Shown here: in pieces, positions 1-7,652 of the stretch
Numbering within the stretch: position 1 is the stretch's first letter
Layout: each line of letters begins with the position of its first letter
Origin: Chitinophaga parva
GTDB lineage: Bacteria; Bacteroidota; Bacteroidia; Chitinophagales; Chitinophagaceae
Direction: 5' to 3'
Assembly (NCBI RefSeq): GCF_003071345.1
Contig: NZ_QCYK01000004.1
Span: 174,037 to 238,036 of the forward strand
DNA: 64,000 bases
The notes under the pieces: generated by a model
Told to the model about the DNA's origin: nothing
Database searches by the model: none
What the model saw: the letters and a program-made list of their open reading frames with translations, nothing else
Translations under genes and position numbers: made by a program

Positions 1-396
1 AACACTTTCTCTGCTCTTTATCAGTACACCATTCCAGCTAACACACTCGTCACTGATGGGGATAAAATCAGAGCCACATATGGTGGTATTTATGCATCAA
101 ATGCCAATAACAAAACCCTTGAAATAGTAGTGAACGGCAATGCCGCTGTTGTCGGAAGTACGCCAGCCAATGGCGGCGCCTGGGATGGACAGGTGCTCTT
201 TATTCGTACCAGCTCAACAACCGGTCGGTTAATCTTCACAGTCAACGGTTACTCATCCACCGGCTCCCAGTTGGACATTACCGGCCTGAATTACACTACT
301 ACCATCACTTTCGACCTATGGGGCGCTGGTGGCGGAGCTACAAACGATGTTGTTGCTAAGCTGGGAACTATCACTAAGATTAGCGCAGCGCCGTGA
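1..396 (+). CDS. C-terminal part of a phage tail or fibre protein (partial)
   Basis: The reading frame is open to the left edge of the window, so only the last 131 residues are present. The sequence is rich in Thr, Gly, Asn and Val and reads as short beta strands separated by turns (for example YTIPANTLVTDGDKIRATYG), like a beta-sandwich domain at the tip of a phage fibre or baseplate protein. No catalytic motif is visible. It lies just upstream of small membrane proteins, a collagen-like protein and a lysis cassette on the same strand, which supports a late-gene structural role. The exact family is not recognised; a host cell-surface protein is the alternative. Confidence 0.6.
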   Translation, partial: NTFSALYQYTIPANTLVTDGDKIRATYGGIYASNANNKTLEIVVNGNAAVVGSTPANGGAWDGQVLFIRTSSTTGRLIFTVNGYSSTGSQLDITGLNYTTTITFDLWGAGGGATNDVVAKLGTITKISAAP

Positions 397-435
397 TACA
401 GATTAAATGTTAAATACCTATCTAAACTAACAACA

Positions 436-717
436 ATGGACGATCACTTTTTACCAACGTACAAGATAATTACCTGGACAACGGCTGCTGTTTTACTCTA
501 CATCTTTTGCATTACGTTCATTCCTATTCCAAAGGATAACGTCCGTTTTGCTGATACCGCTGAAGGTTTTTTGCTGGGCTCTGTTGTAGGGGCTGGATTT
601 GCCTGGCTTGTGGGTGGTACACCCGGGGCAAAGAAAGGATCTCCCGCAGGGTCTACGGCAACCGATTTGAACGCAACACAAACAGAAAAGGAAGATGGGA
701 ACAGTCAAGTGGGATAG
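436..717 (+). CDS. Small two-helix membrane protein, holin candidate
   Basis: This is a 93-residue protein with two predicted membrane helices: residues about 10-30 (a run starting IITWTTAAVLLYIF) and about 45-62 (GFLLGSVVGAGFAWLVGG). They are followed by a polar, charged C-terminal tail. The size, two-helix topology and position in a phage late cluster fit a holin or holin-accessory protein, which would control release of the endolysin. No family signature is recognised, so this is inference from architecture. The next gene starts inside its 3' end (22-bp overlap), indicating translational coupling. Confidence 0.6.
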   Translation: MDDHFLPTYKIITWTTAAVLLYIFCITFIPIPKDNVRFADTAEGFLLGSVVGAGFAWLVGGTPGAKKGSPAGSTATDLNATQTEKEDGNSQVG

Positions 718-985
718 CCTGCAATTCTCAGCGGCTGACGTGATCAAAATTGTTGTCAATGTTGTATTGGGTGCGGTTTTCATTATGATGATGAAGTCAG
801 ATGTCCGCAGCGTGGCAGAATCTATCGCCAACCTACAGATGGAAAACAAGGAGGATCGCGAAAAAAACAGAGCCTGGCAGGTAAAGATGGAAGCGGAATA
901 CGGTGAAATGAAAGTGAGAGTTGCACTCTTGGAGCAAAAAGTAACCGATTTGGAAGTAACCAGGGACCACACCGCAAAAAATTAA
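695..985 (+). CDS. Small membrane-anchored coiled-coil protein of the phage cluster
   Basis: This 96-residue protein has one predicted membrane helix at residues about 14-33 (ADVIKIVVNVVLGAVFIMMM). A charged heptad-like segment follows to the C-terminus (MENKEDREKNRAWQVKMEAEYGEMK and beyond), suggesting a coiled coil. XhlA-like hemolysin/holin-associated proteins and some inner-membrane spanins have a comparable layout, but the family cannot be assigned by eye. The ATG is preceded by a purine-rich AGGAAG and overlaps the preceding gene. Together the two genes are the best candidates for the membrane-disrupting part of the lysis module. Confidence 0.6.
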   Translation: MGTVKWDSLQFSAADVIKIVVNVVLGAVFIMMMKSDVRSVAESIANLQMENKEDREKNRAWQVKMEAEYGEMKVRVALLEQKVTDLEVTRDHTAKN

Positions 986-990
986 CATGT

Positions 991-1320
991 ATGGAACCCA
1001 TCGTATTCAAACAGGGCGACAAAATAGTAAAGCACATTCAGGGCGTGGATGCTGCCGGCCAGCCATTGAACTGGAGTGAAATGCAGTCCGTTACGGTTTC
1101 ATTTGTAAACTATGCCGGGGTGCAGGTGGCTTTCTTTTCCGTAGAATCTGGGCTGACAATTAATCCTGATGATAATTCTGACTTGCAACTTACGGTTGAT
1201 GGTTCAGCCGGATTGCTACCAGGCTTTTACCGGTATGATGTTAAAATGATATTCTCTAACGGCATCGTTAAACACTCTCCTACAGGCGATGTGCAGGTGC
1301 AACAATCCGCTACGATATGA
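991..1320 (+). CDS. BppU-like phage baseplate/fibre protein
   Basis: This 109-residue protein has the pattern of the N-terminal domain of phage BppU/DUF2479-type baseplate proteins. An initial FKQGDK strand is followed by a G.PLNW segment, a series of beta strands, and a final motif in which a Y-x-Y strand (GFYRYDVKM) is followed by a strand of the form GIVKHSPTGDVQV. In that family the domain attaches receptor-binding or fibre parts to the baseplate. The assignment is by pattern only. Its stop codon overlaps the start of the collagen-like gene as ATGA, so the two are translationally coupled. Confidence 0.5.
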   Translation: MEPIVFKQGDKIVKHIQGVDAAGQPLNWSEMQSVTVSFVNYAGVQVAFFSVESGLTINPDDNSDLQLTVDGSAGLLPGFYRYDVKMIFSNGIVKHSPTGDVQVQQSATI

Positions 1321-1667
1321 GCGACGAATTAACGTTTACTGTTTCTGACGTGATACAGACAACTGGCGATGGCGCAGACGGCAATACCGTGCTGTATGGC
1401 GCTGGTGCACCTGATGTGGGCCTGGGAGTAGATGGTAACTTCTACATCGACACTTCTGCCCATTTCATTTATGGACCCAAGATCGCCGGCGCCTGGCCCG
1501 CTGGCACCAGCCTGATAGGGCCCCCAGGCGACCAGGGCGAACCAGGCACACCTGGTAATGATGGTAATGACGGCGCCCCCGGCCGGTCCATACAGGTATT
1601 TGAGCAGGCAGATGAACCAACCGGGGGCACTTATTACGCCGGCGACCTGTGGATTCAACCAGCATGA
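1317..1667 (+). CDS. Short collagen-like phage fibre protein
   Basis: This 116-residue protein contains a central run of G-X-Y triplets at about residues 65-88 (GPPGDQGEPGTPGNDGNDG, then APG). Before it come beta-rich segments with Tyr/Asp-containing turns (GAPDVGLGVDGNFYIDT), and after it a YYAGDLWIQ strand. Collagen-like triplets in phage proteins form trimeric rods in tail fibres, and the flanking DGNFYIDT motif is common beside them in phage fibre proteins. It is translationally coupled to the gene before it, and the next start codon lies one base after its stop. Confidence 0.7.
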   Translation: MSDELTFTVSDVIQTTGDGADGNTVLYGAGAPDVGLGVDGNFYIDTSAHFIYGPKIAGAWPAGTSLIGPPGDQGEPGTPGNDGNDGAPGRSIQVFEQADEPTGGTYYAGDLWIQPA

Positions 1668-1668
1668 T

Positions 1669-3219
1669 ATGAGCAATCTAAAGATATATATAGGCAGCGC
1701 CTGGGTGGATATTATTGATCGTTCCGGGAAGGTATTCAACGGGTCTGCGTGGGTTCCAGTGAAACCAGGTGATCACGTGCGCGGGTCCACCAGTTGGGTA
1801 CCAATCACCTCCGGGATTTCACTTCCACAGCGCTTCTTTGGCACGGGCGGCCCGAACGACAATATGTACGATGTGGCCAGCGGGCAACGACAGTATACCC
1901 TACTTCCAGGCGGTGACGATGGCACAGAGTTGCTGCCCCTTTGGATATTTCTCCACGGGGTTGACCAGGGAGGTACGGATATCAATAAGGTACTGGAAGA
2001 TGGGTTGCCATTGGTCATTTCATCGACTGGGCAGTTAATGAAATGCCGCGGTGCTGCTCCGCAGCTTCCCTCTGGCTCGTGGTCAGAACGGCTGGATCTC
2101 ATTGATAGTTGCATATCCTACATGGTAGCCAACTACAATGTAGACCAGAACCGAATATATCTGTGCGGGCTTTCTGACGGCGCCGCAGGAGTGATTGCAA
2201 AGATCATTCAGCAGCCCACCCGGTTTGCCGCCTATGCAATCAGTTCTCCGCCGGCTAACGGCATGGCCGCTAACGCTTCACTGATCAAGGATATACCTGG
2301 CATTATCATTCAGGGGTTGCAGGACCAACGTGTTGGTGTGGGGAACGTTGCTGCTGCTGTGGATGCCCTGGCCGCCGCAAATGGCCGCATCGCGCCGTTA
2401 ACGCAGTTTCATTATGACGGAGATCACAGCTACCTGGAATGGAATCAGCACCTATTCAATTTCACCACTGCGGCCAACTTTCTGGGACTAAACGTAGAGG
2501 ACTGGATGCTGCTGCATAGCTTGGGCCGTGTGCAGGAAGCTGGTAACTACGTTACCCACGCTGAGAACACTCAGGACTATCTGCATTACCTGGCGGCGGA
2601 CCGGCTCACCGGCATGCTAGCGGCCAGCAGCGACAAAACAGCGCTGGAAGCGAGGCTTGCCACCTTAAAGTCGGCCCAGCAATATGGGAATCAACGTATT
2701 ATACTGGCGTTTGGCACAAGCGCCAACCCAGCCACTGGAAATTACACCAGGATCAGTGCCACTGATACCGGCACTACTTTCACCAACCTGGTGGATTCAG
2801 ATGGTAATGCCACTGCTATTTCTTTCGTATGCCAGTATACGCAATGGGCAGCAGATCTCCCCGGCGCAGGGCCTGGCAGTTACCATGGCCTACCTGGTGG
2901 CGTGTTCTTGCAATCCCGCAGGGTATATGCTTCCAATACCTGGAATTTCACCGGCCTGCCGGCGGGAGCCACCTGCAGGGTGGATATTTTCCCCTACTAC
3001 AAAACAGAGAGCGGCACAGCCCATTACGGCGTTACCGGCACCATTGGTGGCGTAACGAAGAACTCAGTGGATGACGTGTACAACGTCCTGAATTATCTCA
3101 CCTGGGATGGCGTGGCCGCTGATGGATCTGGCGTTCTCTCCATGGCTCTCAACGCGCAGTACCCGGCCAGCAGCAACGATGGCGGCCTGTGTGCAATTAT
3201 GCTTACAATCAACTCTTAA
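1669..3219 (+). CDS. Phage tail-associated serine esterase (alpha/beta hydrolase)
   Basis: This 516-residue protein starts at the ATG one base after the previous stop; a longer in-frame extension would overlap the collagen gene and was not chosen. Residues 1-50 contain three variants of a G-S-A-W-V motif, typical of short phage fibre attachment repeats. Residues about 75-270 form an esterase core of the PHB-depolymerase/feruloyl-esterase type: an HG oxyanion segment (FLHGVDQGGTD), nucleophile Ser169 in GLSDG, a likely acid at Asp219 and His253 in DGDHSY. The remaining 240 residues are beta-rich, like a fibre or carbohydrate-binding region. The inferred role is deacylation of surface polysaccharide during adsorption. 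There is no signal peptide, consistent with a virion component. Confidence 0.7.
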   Translation: MSNLKIYIGSAWVDIIDRSGKVFNGSAWVPVKPGDHVRGSTSWVPITSGISLPQRFFGTGGPNDNMYDVASGQRQYTLLPGGDDGTELLPLWIFLHGVDQGGTDINKVLEDGLPLVISSTGQLMKCRGAAPQLPSGSWSERLDLIDSCISYMVANYNVDQNRIYLCGLSDGAAGVIAKIIQQPTRFAAYAISSPPANGMAANASLIKDIPGIIIQGLQDQRVGVGNVAAAVDALAAANGRIAPLTQFHYDGDHSYLEWNQHLFNFTTAANFLGLNVEDWMLLHSLGRVQEAGNYVTHAENTQDYLHYLAADRLTGMLAASSDKTALEARLATLKSAQQYGNQRIILAFGTSANPATGNYTRISATDTGTTFTNLVDSDGNATAISFVCQYTQWAADLPGAGPGSYHGLPGGVFLQSRRVYASNTWNFTGLPAGATCRVDIFPYYKTESGTAHYGVTGTIGGVTKNSVDDVYNVLNYLTWDGVAADGSGVLSMALNAQYPASSNDGGLCAIMLTINS

Positions 3220-3221
3220 AT

Positions 3222-4136
3222 ATGAAGACACTCAAAGTATTACTGCTGCTTACTCTTATGGCCGGCGCAGCATCGGCACAAATGGTTACCTCTCAGGCCC
3301 CATCCACTCAATGGCCCCTGCCGGCATTCCCGGATAATACCGTGGTGTTCACACCTAAGGAGTACAAGGACAGCGTGAAGAAGTACTACCCGGTAATTAT
3401 CTACTTCCATGGCACCGGGGAAGCCGGCACGGACGTGAACCGCCTGACCAGCAATTACCTCCTGGGCAGGATCAAAGCCGGCTGGGAGCCGCAAGCTACG
3501 AACCCGGTCACCGGCAAGCTGGAGAAATTCATCGTGATTGCTGTGCAGGATGCCGCCAACTGGTCGCCCTATCCGGCAGCCATGCGCTATGCCTGGAACT
3601 ACATTATGAGCACGCAGAAGCTGCGTATTGACACTAACAGGATCTATACCACGGGTCTTTCATCCGGCGGCCAGACCTCGCTGATGTACGCCTGCTGGGA
3701 CGAATCATTTGCCGGCAAGATAGCTGCCGTGGTGAGCCTATCTCCGGCAGCCATTGAAGCGCAGGCCGGCCAAAACCTGGGCCTCTTCGCGAAGTACAAC
3801 ACACCGGTATGGTTTATCTCTGGTGACCAGGATGGTTTCACGGATAACGCCAAGAAGTACACCACAGCCATCAACAATGCCGGCGGCCAGGCGCTCACCA
3901 CCGTGTACAGCGGCGGCCACGGCGGCTGGGATGCGATGTATAACGGTACCACCACACGCCAGGTGAATGGCAAGGCGCTGAATGTCTACGAATGGATGCT
4001 GTTGAACAGCCGCGGGCCGGCGCCGGTTGCTCCGGTCGATACTACTACTACGCCGCCGACTGTCACGAAGAAGCTCCTCCTCACAATCAAAGTGTACTCC
4101 GATGGGACAACTGAGAATATTCCTGCTGCTCAGTAG
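3222..4136 (+). CDS. Secreted serine esterase of the PHB-depolymerase/feruloyl-esterase type
   Basis: The 304-residue protein opens with a Sec signal peptide (cleavage expected after ASA at residue 19). It then has an alpha/beta hydrolase core: oxyanion HG in FHGTGEAGTD near residue 63, nucleophile Ser147 in GLSSG, candidate acid Asp202/204 in SGDQDG, and His233 in SGGHGG. The C-terminal tail is Thr/Pro rich and ends in a short beta strand. It resembles the core of the preceding gene, suggesting duplication and divergence, but unlike it carries an export signal and lacks the fibre segments. It starts two bases after the preceding stop. It may instead be a host-benefit moron gene of the prophage that acts on plant or microbial esters. 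Confidence 0.7.
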   Translation: MKTLKVLLLLTLMAGAASAQMVTSQAPSTQWPLPAFPDNTVVFTPKEYKDSVKKYYPVIIYFHGTGEAGTDVNRLTSNYLLGRIKAGWEPQATNPVTGKLEKFIVIAVQDAANWSPYPAAMRYAWNYIMSTQKLRIDTNRIYTTGLSSGGQTSLMYACWDESFAGKIAAVVSLSPAAIEAQAGQNLGLFAKYNTPVWFISGDQDGFTDNAKKYTTAINNAGGQALTTVYSGGHGGWDAMYNGTTTRQVNGKALNVYEWMLLNSRGPAPVAPVDTTTTPPTVTKKLLLTIKVYSDGTTENIPAAQ

Positions 4137-4674
4137 CCTGGCCATGGCCAGCTGCTCTACGCTGAATAAGCACAAAAGCATCACCAGGACCAGCAGCGAC
4201 AGCACGGGCCATTCCAAGACCTCCGCAGACCTGCAGGTGCACAGCGTGACCAGCGTCAAGGCCAGCCGGCCGGTGATCCTGGCGCCGGACAGCCTGCACG
4301 CATACGGTGTATTCCTGCCGGTAGATAGCGGTATTGTTCATCTCATTCATATCAGCAATGGCAACATTACGATGGACGTTACGGCGCAGCGCCAGCCGGG
4401 CGGCGGCATTAAGGTGGACGCCGCCGCTACCACGCCGCAGAAAACGGTTTTGGCGCCGGTGGATAGCACTTACACTGTGGACAGCGTATCGCATAGCACT
4501 CAGCATTCGGCGGCTACTGTACACCAGGAAACAATGACCAAGGATAAGCAGGTGCAGCGAAAGAATAGCGTGCCCTGGTGGCTGTGGACCATTGGCGGCA
4601 TTTCCCTGGTAGCCGGCCTGCTATGGGCAGCGGGGTGGATCTACAAACGAATTAAAAGCAAGTTACCATTATGA
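4102..4674 (+). CDS. Lipoprotein with C-terminal membrane anchor; unimolecular spanin candidate
   Basis: The chosen start gives 190 residues beginning with a lipoprotein signal (MGQLRIFLLL, then SSLAMASC, lipidated Cys18). It overlaps the previous gene by 35 bp, and an upstream in-frame start would bury the signal behind an Arg-rich leader. The middle (about residues 19-155) is Ser/Thr/Val-rich and periplasmic in character. Residues about 157-181 form a Trp-rich membrane helix followed by a basic cytoplasmic tail (KRIKSK). An outer-membrane lipid at one end and an inner-membrane anchor at the other is the defining layout of phage u-spanins such as T1 gp11, which fuse the two membranes at lysis. 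The stop overlaps the start of the endolysin gene (ATGA), the expected genetic context. Confidence 0.65.
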   Translation: MGQLRIFLLLSSLAMASCSTLNKHKSITRTSSDSTGHSKTSADLQVHSVTSVKASRPVILAPDSLHAYGVFLPVDSGIVHLIHISNGNITMDVTAQRQPGGGIKVDAAATTPQKTVLAPVDSTYTVDSVSHSTQHSAATVHQETMTKDKQVQRKNSVPWWLWTIGGISLVAGLLWAAGWIYKRIKSKLPL

Positions 4675-5288
4675 AAATAATTGACGTGTCCTCTAACCAG
4701 GGAGTGATCGACTGGCCTGCAGTGGCCCAGGATGGTGTTACGGATGTGATTATTCGCCTTTCGCTGGGTTACGCTGATGTAGACAAGGCTGCCTCCAAAA
4801 ATTCCCAGGAAGCGGCTAAAGCGGGGATCCGGGTGAGTTACTATCACTTTGCCTATCCCGACCGGCGTACCGGTACCGCAGAAGGTGATGCCAAACAGGA
4901 GGCACAGTACTTCGCAGGCATGGCGCACGGCGGGGCATATCCCCCCCCTCGGTGGCTGGCCGTTGACCTGGAGCCTTGGGGCAACCAGAAGGACACGCCG
5001 CTGAACCGGCAGGAGTTCCTTTTCTGGGTGAAAACATTCATCCAGGAGGTGACAGCGCTCACCGGCGTGGTGCCTTTCATTTACTCTTACGCGCCCTACC
5101 TGAATGCAAAGTTGCCAGCGGATCACGGTCTGGGTCTGGTCCCTCTATGGGTAGCCAATTACGGCAAGGTTGCCACGCCGCCTCTACCGCTTGGGTGGGA
5201 CAGGTATTTCATGTGGCAGTACTCCAGCGATGGGGCTGTGGAGGGCATCAGTACTGCTGTTGACCTTAATAAGTTGGCGAGAGAATAA
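4671..5288 (+). CDS. Phage endolysin, glycoside hydrolase family 25 lysozyme
   Basis: This 205-residue single-domain protein cleaves the MurNAc-GlcNAc bond of peptidoglycan. GH25 hallmarks are visible: an N-terminal IDVSSNQG strand with Asp5, the WLAVDLEP strand with catalytic-region Asp99 and Glu101, a YYHFAY strand, and the late FMWQYSS strand. There is no signal peptide and no cell-wall-binding repeat, so it depends on the holin for access, as in classical phage lysis. It is coupled to the spanin candidate by an ATGA overlap and is the last gene before a strong terminator. Confidence 0.88.
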   Translation: MKIIDVSSNQGVIDWPAVAQDGVTDVIIRLSLGYADVDKAASKNSQEAAKAGIRVSYYHFAYPDRRTGTAEGDAKQEAQYFAGMAHGGAYPPPRWLAVDLEPWGNQKDTPLNRQEFLFWVKTFIQEVTALTGVVPFIYSYAPYLNAKLPADHGLGLVPLWVANYGKVATPPLPLGWDRYFMWQYSSDGAVEGISTAVDLNKLARE

Positions 5289-5314
5289 TATTGATTTTGG
5301 TTGATGTATGCACG

Positions 5315-5340
5315 GCCAGGGATTCCTCCCTGGCTTTTTC
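5315..5340 (+). terminator. Rho-independent terminator of the phage late operon
   Basis: A 7-bp GC-rich stem (GCCAGGG / CCCTGGC) with a 6-base loop is followed by TTTTTC. It starts 27 bases after the endolysin stop codon and closes the late gene cluster. Confidence 0.85.
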
Positions 5341-5378
5341 GTGTCTGGGAAAAATATTTTTAAAAAGGCAGAAATAAA

Positions 5379-5410
5379 TTTGGATAGTACGTTATAACGT
5401 ACTATCTTTA
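5379..5410 (+). promoter_or_regulatory. Bacteroidota-type promoter of the small-protein/XRE pair
   Basis: TTTG followed 20 bases later by TATCTTTA matches the Bacteroidota -33 TTTG / -7 TAnnTTTG pattern closely. It lies about 45 bases before the ATG of the small protein gene. Confidence 0.65.
5384..5405. promoter_or_regulatory. Perfect 22-bp palindrome, operator candidate
   Basis: ATAGTACGTT followed by ATAACGTACTAT is self-complementary over all 22 positions. It fills the spacer between the -33 and -7 elements and overlaps the first bases of the latter. A protein bound here would block RNA polymerase. The XRE protein encoded about 330 bp downstream is the obvious candidate ligand (inference). 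Confidence 0.7.
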
Positions 5411-5453
5411 CACTGTCATTGAAACAATCACTAATCAAAAAAAACTTAACAAA

Positions 5454-5657
5454 ATGAACAAAGCAATCACCTTCAACGTAACCTACACCACGGCCAAAGG
5501 AACTCAGGGATCTATCATCGTTAAGGCAAGAAATGAAAACGAGGCTATCAGTAATGCAAAAAATGCTTGCGCTACAGGAAGGGACTTCAGAGATGCTGTA
5601 CAGAGCAAGGAACCATATTTAACACCAAGAAAGCAAGGGTTTGCTGGTAGAAACTAA
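5454..5657 (+). CDS. Small protein of unknown function
   Basis: This 67-residue, basic, soluble protein begins with a beta strand (ITFNVTYTTAKG) and continues with a helix rich in Asn, Glu and Ala (ARNENEAISNAKNA). The layout is beta-beta-alpha, like small DNA- or RNA-associated proteins, but no family is recognised. It is the first gene behind the palindrome-bearing promoter and precedes an XRE regulator, so it may belong to the phage regulatory region or to a small two-gene unit. A hairpin lies immediately after its stop. Confidence 0.6.
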   Translation: MNKAITFNVTYTTAKGTQGSIIVKARNENEAISNAKNACATGRDFRDAVQSKEPYLTPRKQGFAGRN

Positions 5658-5664
5658 CAAAAAT

Positions 5665-5690
5665 AGCCCCAGGTAATCACTCCTGGGGCT
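5665..5690 (+). terminator. Hairpin after the small protein gene
   Basis: AGCCCCAGG and CCTGGGGCT form a perfect 9-bp stem around an 8-base loop, starting eight bases after the stop. Only a weak T-run follows, so it may attenuate, not fully terminate, transcription into the XRE gene. Confidence 0.6.
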
Positions 5691-5734
5691 TGTCATTGAA
5701 AGCAGATCACAGATCAACTTAACTGAGCAAAGAT

Positions 5735-5956
5735 ATGGAATCACCATCACACCTGCGCCACATAGGCGCCATGGTTAAGCAAGCGAGGGAATATCGTGGA
5801 TTATCCCAGGAGAAATTGGCAGAGAACGCCGCGCTCCGTAGGGCCACCATCGTAGATATTGAATTGGGCAAAACGAATTTTGAAATCAATACTCTGGTCA
5901 GAATTGCGTCAGCGCTTAACTTTTATCTGGACGTTAATTTAACGCCAGCCGATTAA
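5735..5956 (+). CDS. XRE/HipB-family helix-turn-helix regulator
   Basis: This 73-residue protein is almost entirely a Cro/C1-type HTH domain: the scaffold helix IGAMVKQAREYRG, the turn LSQEKLAENAALRRATIVDIE with the recognition helix, and the closing hydrophobic helix NTLVRIASALNFYLDV. It would bind DNA as a dimer and likely autoregulates through the upstream palindrome (inference). No toxin partner of the HipA type follows, so it is an orphan or a prophage regulator. A strong terminator follows 50 bases downstream. Confidence 0.85.
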   Translation: MESPSHLRHIGAMVKQAREYRGLSQEKLAENAALRRATIVDIELGKTNFEINTLVRIASALNFYLDVNLTPAD

Positions 5957-6005
5957 CAATATTTGCCCTACCTTCGGGTGGGTTAACAAACAATAGATTG
6001 AACCG

Positions 6006-6031
6006 GCCGCCTTGTCAAGGGCGGCTTTTTT
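6006..6031 (+). terminator. Rho-independent terminator after the XRE gene
   Basis: The GCCGCC / GGCGGC stem has an 8-base loop and is followed directly by six T residues. Confidence 0.85.
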
Positions 6032-6133
6032 ATACAACTTTTGTACTATTTCTCAGAAATGAATATAGTAAATTGATTTTCAATTAATTGTAATTAGATA
6101 TGTGTACCAATCCGGGACACGAATATGTTGCAG

Positions 6134-6158
6134 AAAAGCCGCTACCACAGCGGCTTTT
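6134..6158. terminator. Bidirectional terminator hairpin
   Basis: AAAAGCCGCT and AGCGGCTTTT form a perfect 10-bp stem with a 5-base loop and T-runs on both strands. It sits between the plus-strand XRE gene and the minus-strand MFS gene that converges on it. Confidence 0.75.
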
Positions 6159-6282
6159 GTTGTTTTGGTCACCCATTTTTTTGGGGTTTGCAATAGTACC
6201 CCTCTATCCAAACCGGTTTTACCCGGGATATTACCATTGTTGTATAAGCCTCCCGGTTTTGTAGCTGCTGCAAACAATGCCG

Positions 6283-7479
6283 TTAGTCGCTAATGCCCTT
6301 TGCATCTCCAGTTAATGGTTTCGGGACCACCAATAAAAAATATAGCAGCACAATAGCTGCGATCGTTGCTGTAACTGAAAATGCAATACCTGCTCCGAGC
6401 CTAAACCATATCCATCCTGTAACAAAGCTTGCCAGCATGGTACAGATACTCTGAAACCCTGTATAGGTGCCGATGGCTGTAGCGGTATCGGTTTTGTCTG
6501 TAATATTGCTTATCCAGGCCTTGGAAATCCCCTCCGTTGCCGCAGCATAAAGCCCGTAAAGAAAGAACAGGAAGCCGTACCAATACAGCCCCGCCGTGAT
6601 GGTCATTCCTGCATAAACCAGGGCGAAGAGCAATAGCCCTAATGCAAATATTTTCTTAAGCCCTAACCGGTCAGCCAATATGCCCAATGGAAAGGCGCTT
6701 AACGCATACACCAGGTTGTAAAAAATATACACCCCAATTGTAGCAGTATCATTCAACCCTGCCTGTTTTACTCTAAGCAGCAGGAATACATCAGAGCTGT
6801 TACACAACGTGAATAATAGCAGACCTGCTACCAGCTTCCGGTAAATGACCGGGCTGTCTTTCCAGTAATGCAGGAATGAGAAGAAAGCAACCGGCGCTTT
6901 TTTTTCTTTGGGCCCCGTTTTCCTGTCCCTGAGGTAAAAAGATATGCCAATAGCCAGCAGCCCCGGTACAAACGCCACCAGGAACAATGCCCGGTACTGG
7001 CCCGGGTGAAAATAAAGATACAATAGCGCGAGGGCAGGCCCGGTCACAGCGCCTAATGTATCCATTGAACGATGAAATCCGAACACCCTGCCTTTGGTGG
7101 CCGGGGTAGCTTCATCGGAAAGCAGCGCATCCCTGGCCCCGGTGCGGATGCCCTTTCCTAACCGGTCAATGGTGCGGGCCAGAAAGATCCAGGCGGGGTA
7201 AACAAAGGCTGCCATTATAGGTTTAGAAAAGGCGCTTAATGCGTAGCCTAATTGTACAAATGGCACACGCTTACCGGAATAGTCGGACAATTTTCCAAAA
7301 TATCCTTTGCTTAAACCCGCTGTAGCTTCCGCCACGCCTTCCAATATGCCAATCAGCAGCACAGAAAACCCAATGCTTTTTAAATAAATGGGCATGATCG
7401 GATAGAGCATTTCGCTGGCAACATCGGTCAGCAGGCTGATAAATGATAATATCCAGACCGTACGCGTTAAATATTTCAT
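6283..7479 (-). CDS. Major facilitator superfamily transporter
   Basis: This 398-residue protein has about twelve hydrophobic helices. The MFS motif A region between helices 2 and 3 is visible (GKLSDYSGKR near residue 62), and a charged loop RTIDRLGKGIRTGARDALL lies near residue 101. That loop is characteristic of a widespread bacterial and archaeal MFS subgroup of unknown substrate. It would exchange a small solute or drug against protons in the inner membrane. It is divergent from an AraC regulator whose start is 173 bp away, which may control it. The substrate cannot be inferred. Confidence 0.85.
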   Translation of the reverse strand: MKYLTRTVWILSFISLLTDVASEMLYPIMPIYLKSIGFSVLLIGILEGVAEATAGLSKGYFGKLSDYSGKRVPFVQLGYALSAFSKPIMAAFVYPAWIFLARTIDRLGKGIRTGARDALLSDEATPATKGRVFGFHRSMDTLGAVTGPALALLYLYFHPGQYRALFLVAFVPGLLAIGISFYLRDRKTGPKEKKAPVAFFSFLHYWKDSPVIYRKLVAGLLLFTLCNSSDVFLLLRVKQAGLNDTATIGVYIFYNLVYALSAFPLGILADRLGLKKIFALGLLLFALVYAGMTITAGLYWYGFLFFLYGLYAAATEGISKAWISNITDKTDTATAIGTYTGFQSICTMLASFVTGWIWFRLGAGIAFSVTATIAAIVLLYFLLVVPKPLTGDAKGISD

Positions 7480-7652
7480 GATACCACCTAGAGGTAAATT
7501 GCATATCCTGTATTAAAGATAATGAAAACAGGAGGCATCCTGCGTTGCATTGATAAGTGTCATTCAACATTTCTCCTGTTGCCAGATCAATGGTGAGTTT
7601 TACATTAAAAAAACGGACGTGAAAAGTGTAGTCTTTTGCCTAACTTCAGCGT

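Noticed and set aside
1517..1588. Repetitive GGN-rich stretch in the collagen-like gene as a possible CRISPR or tandem repeat
   Set aside because: The repeats are codon triplets for Gly-X-Y and do not have conserved repeat and unique spacer structure.
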